Below, piece by piece: positions 27,200-37,929 of a stretch of 64,000 nucleotides of DNA. Below the pieces are notes generated by a model, which was not told the DNA's origin, made no database searches, and was given only the letters and a program-made list of their open reading frames with translations. This DNA is from Micropterus salmoides (lineage: Eukaryota > Chordata > Actinopteri > Centrarchiformes > Centrarchidae), in assembly GCF_014851395.1 (NCBI RefSeq), contig NW_024044681.1, positions 7,326,879-7,390,878 on the forward strand. Reading direction: 5' to 3'. Made by a program: the position numbers and the translations under genes. Every line of letters begins with the position of its first letter. Position 1 is the stretch's first letter.

Positions 27200-27280
27200 C
27201 ACGCCAAGAGGAAGTCCGTCACTGCCATGGACGCGGTGTACGCTCTGAAGAGGCAGGGCCCTGTACGGCTTCATAGGTCA
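27200..27280 (+). pseudogene. Histone H4 C-terminal pseudogene fragment
   Basis: The sequence encodes [20 protein letters not shown], the H4 C-terminus with Thr-to-Ser and Val-to-Ala changes. A small deletion after it shifts the frame, so the expected RTLYGFGG tail is lost. Nothing of the N-terminal 75 residues or the promoter remains. It is followed by an intact histone stem-loop, showing that it derives from a genuine histone gene rather than a polyadenylated mRNA. Confidence 0.9.
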
Positions 27281-27315
27281 AACCTCATCCTGACCTGCTG
27301 CGACGGAAACACAAA

Positions 27316-27331
27316 GGCTCTTTTAAGAGCC
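27316..27331 (+). terminator. Histone stem-loop behind H4 pseudogene
   Basis: A perfect GGCTCTTTTAAGAGCC with preceding ACACAAA and following ACTGAATCACC remains although the gene in front of it is broken. Confidence 0.88.
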
Positions 27332-27764
27332 ACTGAATCACCTTTAAGAGCTGATGTCCTGTAGTGGTATTCGACTGAGTCGTTGTTTATGAAAAGGCAC
27401 CAAAAAGGAGTCCGAACAAGATACAACAATGCACAGATCATGTCAGCAGAGATGCTACCTCTCTAGAAGGTGAGTTTATATTTATCATGTGTAACTCTGC
27501 GCTCGAGTCAACTCAGAACCAGTTTTTGATTTTCCATCACATCATCAAAGCGTCCTGTGACTCCGGTGCACCTAAAGTTTCTTTAAAATGTCTCAAAGTT
27601 ACAGTGCTGTTCTGTGGGAGAGCTGCTGACAGTGTGTGAATATAACCAACATGTGTTGTGCTTAATGATCCCACATGATGAAAGTCTAATGTGCATAAAG
27701 CTGAGCCAGCTATAAGTTCCACCGTGGACTGTGGCCATAATATTTCTTTCCCAGGAGCCGCTCA

Positions 27765-28265
27765 AATGGATCCTCTTAAGTCTGTAGCGGCCAGTGTCGT
27801 CTTCTTTGCTGTGGTGTGCTGGGGAGGTGGCATCGGGATCATGGTGCCAAAAAACTGTGTAAGCTGGTTGTGGGGATGGACCTGGACAGTGTGGAGGCAG
27901 TGACTGAGAGGAAGATGAGAGAAAGCTGAAAACCATCTTGGACAACCGCTCTGATCCTCTGTATGCTGAGCTGAGGCAGCTCAGGAGCTCCTTCAGCCAC
28001 AGACTCATCCAGCTCCGCTCCTCAAAGCGCCTATGAGACTCATTTGTGCCATCAGACTCCACAACACCACAGCACCCAACGTATCCACTGACAGATGATG
28101 TTTTGCTTGTGTATATAGTGTGTATATATTTTACAGACTTGATTCTGATGTTTACTGGTTCTAACTTTATTGTATTTTGTTCTTTCTTTTTACATTCCCC
28201 TGTGCTGCTGGGCCACTTTGAATTTCTCCTACAGGGGACAATAAAGGAACATCTTATCTTTAACA
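27765..28265 (+). mobile_element. 3' end of an L2-like LINE
   Basis: Plus-strand frames give SVAASVVFFAVVCWGGG, then RSDPLYAELRQLRSSFSHRL, typical of the reverse transcriptase C-terminal region of fish L2-like LINEs, with frameshifts between them. The piece ends in GGGGACAATAAAGGAACATC followed by TTATCTT, a typical L2 tail. It is 5'-truncated and inactive. Confidence 0.8.
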
Positions 28266-29700
28266 TCTTCACAGTTTGTCCCCCAAATTGCGAGCGGTGA
28301 AAGCAGCAAACTAAAAAGAATAAATGTGGCACGAGTTATGTCACCTTGTTTTTCCTGCTCTCCTGTCTGCAGGTCTACAGCTCAGGTGGGCAAAGTGGGA
28401 CCCAACTGTTTTCCTGGTGCTGATCCTGGACCAGCCAGGCATCATAGAGCTGTTTGGTGTTACAGTTAGGATCCTCTCAGCTAACAAAACAAAGGATGTG
28501 ATCTTCAACCCTGACCAGCAGCAGGACAACATGTTTTGCTTATTGTGACTTCACTCAGATGTTTGACTTTCACAGTGCAGAATAATTTATTTGCAGACAT
28601 GTTCGTTCATCTGCTGACTGCAGAAAGTTTCTTTAAACTTTTAAGTTTAAGCCTCATTTTAGTTTGGAGCCAATAATTGTCCAGTATGGAACTCACACCT
28701 GCGTGATGTGGAAACGTGAAGCTTCCAGTGACAATGGACGTTTCATGAAGTAGGAGACATCTTGTGTCCAACAGATAAACTCTGCTAAATAAGAAAAAAA
28801 TGCACATGTATTTCTTTTCAATGAGGGAAAATAAGCTGCCGGTGCCTTGAGGTCTTAAAACATGTCTGGAGGGGATCTTTAAACAACTAATTAATGTGAA
28901 GTATTGACACATCAGTTTCCAGGTGAACAAGTTAAAGCACCTGGAATGAAAAAATGACTGATCTGAGGTCTTAAAAGTTGAGTCCAGAATATTTGGGATT
29001 TATGGGATGACAAGAGAAGTTCTGTAATTTTATAAATCCAGAAATTAGGGAAATATTTTATCCAAAGAGTTTAACATTATAGAACATCACTGTGCTGTAA
29101 AATTAGGGACAAAACTGAAACTGAAACACATTTGAGTAAAAGACTCTGTAGACCTTCTCATCTGTATACTTAGCTCACAGTTAATACAACCATAGTTATT
29201 TTATTAGGTGACTAACTATAGTTATTTTATTGATTTATCAGTAGGAGCATGAATATAAAAGGTGTTCTAGACACAAGTTGTCCTCAGCAGCAGAAACGTC
29301 CACAGTGAGCAGCTCTGACAGGAAGTCAGGCTGAACCTCCATCATCAGTGTGTTTGCTGCTCCCAGAAAAACTCGATTTATTAGAAACTGATCATCAACA
29401 GATGCTTGTTTTTACTTTGAGCGCCTGAACAAACATGTGGGTCCGCTGGAAAACTGCTTTTGATGGAGCTCTGATGCATTTTAAAACATTTTAGGAGAGA
29501 AATGGGAGTGAAAAGCAGCTGATAAGCGCCGGTCGCGACGGTGAATGTGTGAAGTTTGGAGGCTCCGCAAACCAAACGCAGAGCGCATCAGAGCTGAACA
29601 TGACTTCAGTATGAAGAGACACCAGTCCGCTACCGGCTCCTTCACCGGCAGCCTGCGGCTCTTCTCCCACATTTAGTTCGGAGCCTTTTATCGGTGCAGA
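28266..29700. other. Intergenic upstream of H1
   Basis: No gene supported. The sequence holds short ORFs only, with no domain I recognise. GC content rises towards the H1 promoter. Confidence 0.5.
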
Positions 29701-29702
29701 GA

Positions 29703-29785
29703 AAACACAAGTGGCGGCGTTCAGCCCGCACCGAGCGGCCGCGAGCTGGGCTGAGTCTCCACGGTTCTCACGGTGTGTTTAAGTG
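29703..29785 (+). promoter_or_regulatory. Putative H1 promoter
   Basis: AAACACAAG at 29703-29711 resembles the H1 box (consensus AAACACAAA) and is followed by a GC-rich stretch. A weak TATA-like TTTAAG occurs near 29779. Position and order fit vertebrate H1 promoters, but the match is imperfect. Confidence 0.45.
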
Positions 29786-29851
29786 CAGCCTGCTGCTCGG
29801 AGCCTCCATCATTCAGACTCTCGTGTTATCGTGAGGAGAAACAAGCAGAAC

Positions 29852-30457
29852 ATGGCAGAAGTAGCTCCAGCCGCCCCCGCCGTCGCCGCTCCGGCCAAAG
29901 CGGCCAAGAAGAAGGTGTCCAAGCCGAAGAAGGCTGGTCCCAGCGTCGGGGAGCTCATCGTTAAGGCCGTGTCCGCGTCCAAGGAGCGGAGCGGCGTGTC
30001 CGCGGCCGCCCTGAAGAAGGCTCTGGCTGCCGGAGGCTACGATGTGGAGAAGAACAAGGCCCGCGTCAAGACCGCCATCAAGAGCCTGGTGGTGAAGGGG
30101 ACTCTGGTCCAGACCAAGGGGACCGGGGCCTCGGGCTCCTTCAAGATCAACAAGAAGGCGGAGACCAAGCCCAAGAAGGCGGTGAAGAAAGCGGCTCCTA
30201 AAGCCAAGAAGCCCGCAGCCAAGAAACCCGCAGCGGCCAAAAAGCCCAAAGCAGCGGCAGCCAAGAAGCCGGCAGCCGCCAAGAAGTCTCCCAAGAAGGT
30301 CAAGAAGCCCGCGGCGGCCAAGAAGGCGGCCAAGAGCCCCAAGAAAGCTACCAAGAGCCCCAAGAAGGTGGTGAAGAAGGCCCCCGCAGCCAAGAAGACC
30401 CCCGTCAAGAAGGCCGCCAAGCCCAAAGTGAAGAAGGCTGCAGCCAAGAAGAAGTGA
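29852..30457 (+). CDS. H1: Linker histone H1
   Basis: This single-exon protein of 201 residues starts MAEVAPAAPAVAAPAKAAKK. The winged-helix globular domain spans ~33-108 (GPSVGELIVKAVSASKERSG, AALKKALAAGGYDVEKNKAR, KGTLVQTKGTGASGSFKI). A Lys/Ala/Pro-rich C-terminal tail with several SPKK motifs follows, consistent with CDK sites. H1 binds linker DNA at the nucleosome dyad. The ATG at 29852 gives the standard H1 N-terminus; an in-frame upstream start at 29783 would add a non-histone leader. It is the only H1 in the window and lies between the arms, so it was not included in the duplicated unit. Confidence 0.97.
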   Translation: MAEVAPAAPAVAAPAKAAKKKVSKPKKAGPSVGELIVKAVSASKERSGVSAAALKKALAAGGYDVEKNKARVKTAIKSLVVKGTLVQTKGTGASGSFKINKKAETKPKKAVKKAAPKAKKPAAKKPAAAKKPKAAAAKKPAAAKKSPKKVKKPAAAKKAAKSPKKATKSPKKVVKKAPAAKKTPVKKAAKPKVKKAAAKKK

Positions 30458-30489
30458 GCTGCTTCAAGACCAACAACGTCCCAACAAAA

Positions 30490-30505
30490 GGCTCTTTTAA
30501 GAGCC
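30490..30505 (+). terminator. Histone mRNA 3' stem-loop (H1)
   Basis: GGCTCTTTTAAGAGCC lies 33 nt past the H1 stop and is followed by ACCACATCTTCCTCAAAGAG, whose CAAAGAG core is a plausible histone downstream element. Confidence 0.93.
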
Positions 30506-30559
30506 ACCACATCTTCCTCAAAGAGCCTGTTCACACTCATTAACAGCGCATCATACACT

Positions 30560-32126
30560 GATCGTTATATTAGGATTTAACATTAATATAAAGGAATTAA
30601 TACCTAATTTTCTACAAATGTAAATTTCTTCAGATAAAAGGAAAAGTTCATACATACTGGACGTACCATATATTTCACCCCAACATCTAATTACTCTTTT
30701 ATTCATCAATAGTTTTTTCCATGGCTTGTAAAGAGGCTGTTTCTACTTGTGTACTACTTTTAACATATTATACTAATACACTCATTTGTACTAGTTCCTC
30801 CTCCAGGTTGTGGATCGAGTGTAGTGGAAAGATTTAGCCAGAGCCAGGATGCCATTGTGCCAATATGTGCTGCTTCTAACCTCCTCCTGACAGCAACATG
30901 TTCCCCTTGTTCTATTTTACATCTGTTTTACTAAAGTTTACACAAATCAGCTTTAGGATGCAGACAGCAGCTGTTGATCGTTGAGTGCTGCACTGCCTAC
31001 ACTACCGACGTTATCCATCACTCGCTTTATTCTCTTCACCTTTGTTCCTTTCTGGCCTATTTGAATTATGTTGTATTGATACAATGGTCGATGAAAGTTA
31101 TCACAAAAAGAGTCTTTAGTTTTACAGTCTCAAAATCTATTTATAGTAAATGTAAGTTAAAGGTGGGCTGTGTGGTTTTTAGTGGCTTCTAGCAGGAAGG
31201 TTTCAGATTGCAACCAACAGCACACGCTTTACATATTTGTGACTGAAAATAAGTCACAACTACGTCAGCTAGTTATCAACTGGTCGGCGTTTGCAGGCAA
31301 GCTAACGTTATCTAGTTTGAACCAACTAAAACACAAAATCACACTGTTTCACATGTTTTGCAGTAATGTTGCGCACATAAACATCACAGCCTGTGTGAGA
31401 CGAGTCCTTCACAAAGAAAACAGCAGGCCTGAACAGGCTGTTATAGGCAACTGAGAGAGTTGGTGAATGCCTCAATTTTTAGGTCACGTATAGGCAATAA
31501 AATGTTATAAATATGTTTAAATTCCTTTTAAAAACTCCACAATTCCCCCTTTAAAGTTGTGAGGCTGACTTAACCGGTTACAGCTCAAAGTGGCGCGGCA
31601 GTCTTTAAATTATGTTGAAAAGGTCTTAAAGGTTTTGAATTTCCTGTATATACCCTGATATTGGCTGCTTCCCCTCCATCCCTTTTTATATCTCTCTATA
31701 ATATAAATAAGATTGAATTGAATTAACAGCACATGATAGAGTAATAATTATATCAATCATAAGTACATTAATTCATAATTCTCTAAAAACATAAACCATC
31801 TGAGATTAAAGGCAAAATAAATATACATCTAATTCCTGTATTATTATTTAATTTATTTTTTCCATAAATTGCATTAACAGGCGATTATAAGACACAAGTC
31901 TGGACAACAAACAAGCTCTTAAATATCTGAGTGATTCAGATTCAGTCTGAAGTGGATGTGAGCTTCTCAACATGACTAATGTGCCGCAAGTCTTCACCAA
32001 CATTTAGTCGGACAATAAAGAACATTTCTAATAATTCAGATAATTATTTAATAATAATTCCTCAGTGATTTTATCCTGGATGATGGAGAAAAGTGTGCGA
32101 GTTTTAATGAGTGCAGACAGACAGAA

Positions 32127-32161
<35 letters not shown>

Positions 32162-33580
32162 CCTATATAGCATTTTAAAAATGGTAAAAAGTTTAATTAA
32201 AATCCTGCTAATAGCCTACAAACTGCACTTTTTCACTGAAGTCAAGCCAGCCCTCGCGCTGTTTTGCGATGCGTGTTTTTTCTAGGCATTACGGTAACAT
32301 CGTGTCACAGCATATTTCAAAATAAAAGTGAGCTTCTGCTGAACACAATGCAATTGATGTGGCAGAAACGATTGAATAAATAAGACACCACAAGTACCTA
32401 AAGAAAATATTAGTCTCACAGAAAGCTTACTACATTCAGCCAAGATTCGAACTCATGTAAAAAGGAAACTTCCTGTTTCCACTGACTCATTTCACTTCAC
32501 AGTGACAGCAGACCACCTCAGGGTGACCCTCTGTCAATATCAGAGCAATCTGATGTAGGTTTTAATATTACAGCCCTTGAGAGTGTCTAATATTTTTCTG
32601 CTGCTACAGCTTCACATCCACAAGAGCATTTAACTAGCAAAACAGCAGTTGGCTTTTATTTCAAACTAGTCACAGGAAATGGGCCTACAATGTAGCACTG
32701 ACCGCTGTCGTCCATCAAACTGCATCTACAAAACACGACAAAAGTCTTGTTCAACTTTTAATAGAGCAGTTTGAAATATTGCAGTGAGTTGAAGAGCTGC
32801 AGGCGACAGGCTGCACACCTCCACCTTCTCGGCCAGGTATCTAACTCCTTTCACTGTTCGCAGACTCTTGTGCAGCATGAAGTCAGATCATGGCTGCTCA
32901 CAGAATTATGGGAAAAGATCAATTACTACCTGACAATACTTTGTTTAGCTGCCCCGGACTTCTGTGACCTACAGGCTTAACCTGCATTTGCTGTTACAAC
33001 CGGTAACTACAGCTGTCACGTCAACAATAACGTCTCAGATGTATAATTGCAGCCTATCGGGCCTTAAAGGTATTAAAAGAAGTTGATTAACATAATCAGC
33101 AGTTATAGATTTTTCCCTCCTCAGTGAACAGCCTCTTTATCAAAAGTCTGAGAGCACTTTCTGTTCAAGTTGGCCAGTTATCATTATGGATTTACCGTAT
33201 TTTTTTTTTAGTGTGGGCTTGTAGATAAGTGGCCATATACATGATGAGTCTTCATATTGTGTATTAAATTGTCTAATCATATCAACTATTCCAAATCATC
33301 ATCTCCTGTAAATGTGACCAGGTTCGTGACAGATCTTCGTTTTGTGTCTGAATGTTGTCGGTCTGCAGGTTGTGATTGTACACACATTAAAACGGAAGCA
33401 AATTTAATTGAAACAAGTTTCACAATATTAAACATACAGATAGAAATCTACTGATATATTTAAGTTTATAACATTACGTAAATACACTAGTTTCAATCAG
33501 ATGCCAGAAAATTGTCTTCAGCCATAAAGTAAACGCAAAGGAGTTCCAAATATCTAAAGTGTGACAGATCTTTTTATGTC
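30560..33580. other. Spacer with no supported gene
   Basis: This is AT-rich DNA with short ORFs of no recognisable family. A (TA)n microsatellite lies at ~32127-32161. Confidence 0.5.
32127..32168. repeat. TA microsatellite
   Basis: About 17 consecutive TA/AT units continue into GCCTATATAG. Confidence 0.9.
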
Positions 33581-33584
33581 TTAT

Positions 33585-34190
33585 TGTTGTCAGAATCAGA
33601 TCTTCAGGCTCGACTTCCATCCAGTTGTTAAATAAAGTTTCTCCCCGTCGGGGAATCGAACCCCGGTCTTCCGCGTGACAGGCGGAGATACTGTCCACTA
33701 TACTAACGAGGAAGGTGCAGCATTCTGTCCTTGAGGAAAAGCAGATTCATGGAGCTTGTATGACTGAAACTCATTTTACGGGGTTTCTTACACCAGCTGT
33801 GTATTTTTACACCACCATGTGGCGCTGTTTCCTCTCCTGTCTGTTTATGGACCTGCCTGAAGGAGAATTACCAACTTAATCTGATCAAGTCCTGTGTGCA
33901 TATTGACTTTGCACATCATAGGTCACTCTCTCCCACTACGATCCTGCTGTGAACCATATTATCTTTCTATATTTGGCCTGTAGGATATCATCCCTATACT
34001 ACTAATGTAGATATTTATACCCATTATAATAACTACTGGGAATCTGTCACAGAACGTAGGCCTACAGTCTTGACTTGACTCTATTTGTCCTTATAATGTT
34101 GTCATGATGTACAGAATATAATGCCAGCTGAGACAGATTAGTTATTGTGGATTATATAAATAAATCTGATGGTGGATTTTAAACCAGTGT
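33585..34190. repeat. Third, diverged copy of the tRNA-Asp module
   Basis: The tRNA-Asp here is flanked by sequence also found beside the arm copies: GTCAGAATCAGATCTTC and TTAAATAAAGTTTCTCCCC on one side. On the other side are GGTGCAGCATTCTGTCCTTG, CTGTTTCCTCTCCTGTCTGT, GGAGAATTACCAACT and, near 34155, ATAAATAAATCTGATGGTGG. It has the same orientation as the right arm and is clearly more diverged than the two arms are from each other, so it is an older duplicate. Confidence 0.82.
33641..33712 (-). tRNA. tRNA-Asp (GTC), spacer copy
   Basis: This 72-nt tRNA is identical in sequence to the arm copies: anticodon GTC in loop CTGTCAC, T-arm GGGGTTCGATTCCCC, acceptor TCCTCGT/ACGGGGA. It is intact although its flanks are diverged. 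Confidence 0.96.
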
Positions 34191-34303
34191 GTTTGATCAT
34201 TAATATGATTTGCTAAATCTAATTTTTGAGACTAATGAGGCTACGTTTAAATGACACATGGTGGATATTATAAAATATTGGGTTACTTGAGAAATATTAC
34301 AGT

Positions 34304-34346
34304 GTTTCCGCCCGGTCTCGAACCGGTGACCTTTCGCGTGTTAAAC
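34304..34346 (-). pseudogene. tRNA-Val 3'-half remnant
   Basis: The minus strand carries TTAACACGCGAAAGGTCACC followed by GGTTCGAGACCGGGCGGAAAC, which is the anticodon arm (AAC), T-arm and acceptor end of tRNA-Val with two or three changes. The 5' half is missing, so it cannot fold into a tRNA. Confidence 0.75.
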
Positions 34347-34603
34347 CTGAATAAAAAATCATTATACTGTTACGGGCAGGGGCCTCTCAGATATCCTCTC
34401 AGATATCACAGCAATGAAACCAGGTTACAACTGGGGAAATAACAAATACAATAGGATTAAGTAGTCTAAACTTACCTGGTGTGTGCATGTGATAAATCTT
34501 TCTGATTTTATATTTGTGATACAGGCTACTTATTAGCTACATGGTCCTACAGTGTAATGTAATACAAGGATAACCAGAGGTTTTCACATATTGACTTAAA
34601 AGA

Positions 34604-37285
34604 ATGGCCAAGAAAAATACAACTGTCTTGGGAATGATGGGAGATGAAAATCAGAAACAAGTAATCGAAAATCAAAAGTACATTAAAACATTGGCTGAAA
34701 CCTTGCTGTTGACAGCCACTCAGAATATTTCCCAACGTGGCCATGATGAATCGGAAAACTCAAAAAACAGGGGAAATTTCCCTGAGATTTTAGATCTTGG
34801 GAGTAAACACGATGCCTTAATGAAAAAACGGCTGTCACAGGGTCCCAGAAATGATAAATACACAAGCAAAAGCACTCAAAATTAGATTTTGGAGTGTTTA
34901 GCAGAAATGGTGAGGGAGGAAATTATAAAAGAGGTTAAAGAAAGTGAGCACTTTTCTATTTTAGCGGATGAGACTAAAGACATTCTCTGGTCGTAAAATT
35001 TTATTATAATGGTGTGGTTCAGGAGAGCTTCCTTGAGTACCAGAAAGCAGAGCACTTAGATGCAGCCAGTTTGACAGAGAAACTTATTTCATGTCTGGAA
35101 AAGTATGGACTGGAATACAAAGAGAATCTGGTGGGCCAAGGCTATGATGGGGCTGCAGTCATGGGGTCCAAACAAGGGTTAAGGAAGTTGCCAAATATGC
35201 ATTTTATGTTCACTGCAGGGCACACTGTTCGAATCTTGTCATTGTGGACAGTGTAAAAAATGTCTCAGAAGCTGCATGTTTTTTCACTTTTCTAGAAAGA
35301 CTGCACACATTCATGTCAGGATCATATGTTCACATTAAGTGGATGGGTGTTCAAAAAGAAATGTTCAGTGGTGGGGCACCATGAGAACTTCCAAGGCTAA
35401 GTGACACTAGACGGGCCTGTCGCTATGCTGCATGTAGAAACCTTATGGACAGGCTGCCTGCAGTAATAAGAGTGCTGGATGAAATCTCAGATGAGGCCAA
35501 TCCACAGAGAGCTGTAGACGCAAGAGGACTACGTTCTCAAATTGATTTTAATTACATAGGGCTCCTTGCAGTCTTCAGAAAAGTGCTAGGTGAAACCAAG
35601 TTTTTATCTGAGATGCTTCAGTCAACTAATGTGGACCTCACCAAAGCAGTTGACCTTACTGAAACCCTCAGACAGACATTGGAAGATCATCGCAAAGAGG
35701 AGAGCTTCAATGACCTGTGGAGTACAGCAATTGACATATGCAATGGTTGCAACATTTCTACCATTGTCAAATCAAAAAGAACCAAACACACATCTAGGAG
35801 ACTACATGATGCTCTTGTAACATCTATTTTATGGACTAACCCAAGATACACAAAGAAGGAGCCCCACTCAGGCCGATTATCAGCAGCATTAACTCGGTCA
35901 CCTACAACATTGCCAAACACATTTCTACCATCTTAGCTCCTTTGGTGGGAAACACGCCTCACCACGTCCAAAACTCTATTGACTTTGTAAACAAAGTTCG
36001 AGGACTAAAACTGGATCCAGATGAAACCATGGTATCCTATGATGTGACTTCCAGTACAACAGAGGATTCTACAGACAGAAGCATGGCTGTGCCATGGGCT
36101 CACCGGTATCCCCGATTGTGGCAAACATCTACATGGAAGAAGTGGAGAATAAAGGAATAGAGGAATGCACAGACCTGTATATTGGGGAGACTAAACAACC
36201 ACTACACAAACGCATGGCTCAACACAGAAGGGCCAACTCCTCAGGTCAAGACTCTGCAGTCTACTTACATCTGAAGGACAGAGGACACTCGTTTGAGGAC
36301 CACCAGGTGCACATTTTAGACAGAGAAGATGGATGGTTTGAAAGAGGTGTCAAGGAAGCATCTACACCAGGGTTGAGAAGCCGTCATTGAACAGGGGAGG
36401 GGGTCTACGCCACCACTTATCCCCCACTTACAATGCTGTCCTTTCATCACTTCCCAGGAAACTCAACAAACGTAACCTATTGGCCTCAGGTGAAGATACC
36501 AACGATGGTCGTTCAGTCTTGGCCACAGGTAGTCTTAACAACCCGGAACACTAACGAACCAGCAGTATCGATGATCCCGGCAAACGACCCCACTGAGATT
36601 AAATAGCTGAGTTTCCCTACCAGTCAGTCAGATCTGAAGAAGTCCTTGGATGAGGGACGAAACATCTTCCAGTATCTTCAACCAAGTCCAGTTGCCCTTG
36701 ACTTTAACCTTCGTTGGATTGTAACATCTACACTTGGACAGCAAACACATGTTGACAGCAAAGATGCCTTTAGAATAGGTATATTCATTCCCATCATAGA
36801 CTCAATGATCAGTGGGCAGGCGCTTTTCAAACTCTAGCAGCAAGATAATGAGGGGTATACAAGCTTTAAACCCATCAAACAATGACTTCTTAAAGGAAGA
36901 ATTGGTTTTGTTAGTGGCTGAGGAATATGGCTCTGACTTGCAAGACTTGAAAACTGAGATACACCAGGCAAAAAGACTTCTTGAAAGAAATAGAGCAAAT
37001 GGCAAAGTAAACCCGCCCAGTCTGACTGAGTTTGTGACGTTCTTGGTGCCTTTTAAAGAGGTTTTTTTTTAGCTTTTTCGCCTGTGCAAGATCGCTATTG
37101 TTTTGCCAGTGAGTACTGCTGGGTGTGAGCGAAGCTTTTCAACTTTAAAGCTTGTAAAAACTCACCTGTGCTCAACCATGGCAGATGACCGTCTGAGAAA
37201 TCTGGCTGTTCTCAGTTTTGAGAAACAGCATGCAAAAGCACGCTTTGCTGTAAAGCACAACAACTGTTGCCTTAAGCTTTCCTAA
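34604..37285 (+). pseudogene. hAT-family transposase relic (DUF4371/ZMYM-like)
   Basis: Pieces in order: VIENQKYIKTLAETLLLTAT and RGHDESENSKNRGNFPEIL (34604-34885), typical of DUF4371 hAT transposases. Next come EHFSILADETKD near 34955, GLEYKENLVGQGYDGAAVMG (35014-35256), a middle part (35445-35826), and, after the inserted element, VDSKDAFRIGIFIPIIDSMI. The C-terminal dimerisation motif STAGCERSFSTLKLVKTHLC lies at 37103-37285. Stops (for example after SKSTQN near 34885 and after KEVFF near 37071) and frameshifts show it is dead. A Penelope-like element split it at 35826. Confidence 0.85.
35827..36718 (+). mobile_element. Penelope-like retroelement, internally deleted, nested in hAT
   Basis: The start reads in the frame of Penelope reverse transcriptase (GAPLRPIISSINSVTYNIA; VGNTPHHVQNSIDFVNKVRG; DPDETMVSYDVTS). 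An internal deletion joins this to GCAMGSPVSPIVANIYMEEV. The GIY-YIG endonuclease domain follows (CTDLYIGETKQPLHKRMAQH), and the 3' tail has GGATGAGGGACGAAACATCT. The 12-base duplication TTGTAACATCTA flanks it at 35815-35826 and 36719-36730. Without the insert the hAT frame is continuous across the junction. Confidence 0.9.
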
Positions 37286-37689
37286 AAAAGATGGGTGATC
37301 ATGGGTCATTTGTGGACTATAATTATAAGTTTTTAATTATAATAAGAACTTGAGTATTGTCCGCTGTTTTATACTTGTAGTCCACTGCATCTTGGACACA
37401 ATTATTGTACCTTTTTTTATATTTTCATTTTGCTTTTTATACTTTTACTTTTTAAGAGATGCACAGTTTTGTTTTGTTTGAACACTGCACTGGGCTTATT
37501 CCTGTTGTGAATTAAAAACCTTTGTAGTGTGTAAGGGCATGATTAAACAATAACTACTCTAGTTTAAAAGTGTTTTTGTTTTGTTAAAGCAATTCTACCC
37601 CTGCCACCCTGCCAAGACCTCTAGCCCCCTTTTGCCCCCCCATGTAAAATCTTCTAGATCCACCACTGCTGGGACAGTGTGAGTATTCA

Positions 37690-37904
37690 ACGACTACTGA
37701 AAAATAGGGCACCGTGCCATTGTTAGTTCTTCTGCACACCAGATAACAGGTAGTGTCAGTAGCTGGCAGGGACTGCAGAACACTGTCACACTCCTGAGAG
37801 AAATTTTGAGAATTGAATCGCAGGTAAAAGTCATTCAACTCATTTGATTTATGTTGGTCGTCCAGTGTGATGATTTGTTGTTTTGCATGGTTCATATTAG
37901 TCAC
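37690..37904 (-). mobile_element. Short L2-like LINE fragment
   Basis: The minus strand encodes DDQHKSNELNDFYLRFNSQN, which resembles the linker between the endonuclease and reverse transcriptase of fish L2-like LINEs. It is a short isolated remnant. Confidence 0.5.
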
Positions 37905-37929
37905 TGATTTAGATTAGATTAGATTAGAC

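Noticed and set aside
29783..29851. Upstream Met for H1 (224-residue ORF)
   Set aside because: The leader has no H1 similarity. MAEVAPAAPA is the standard start.
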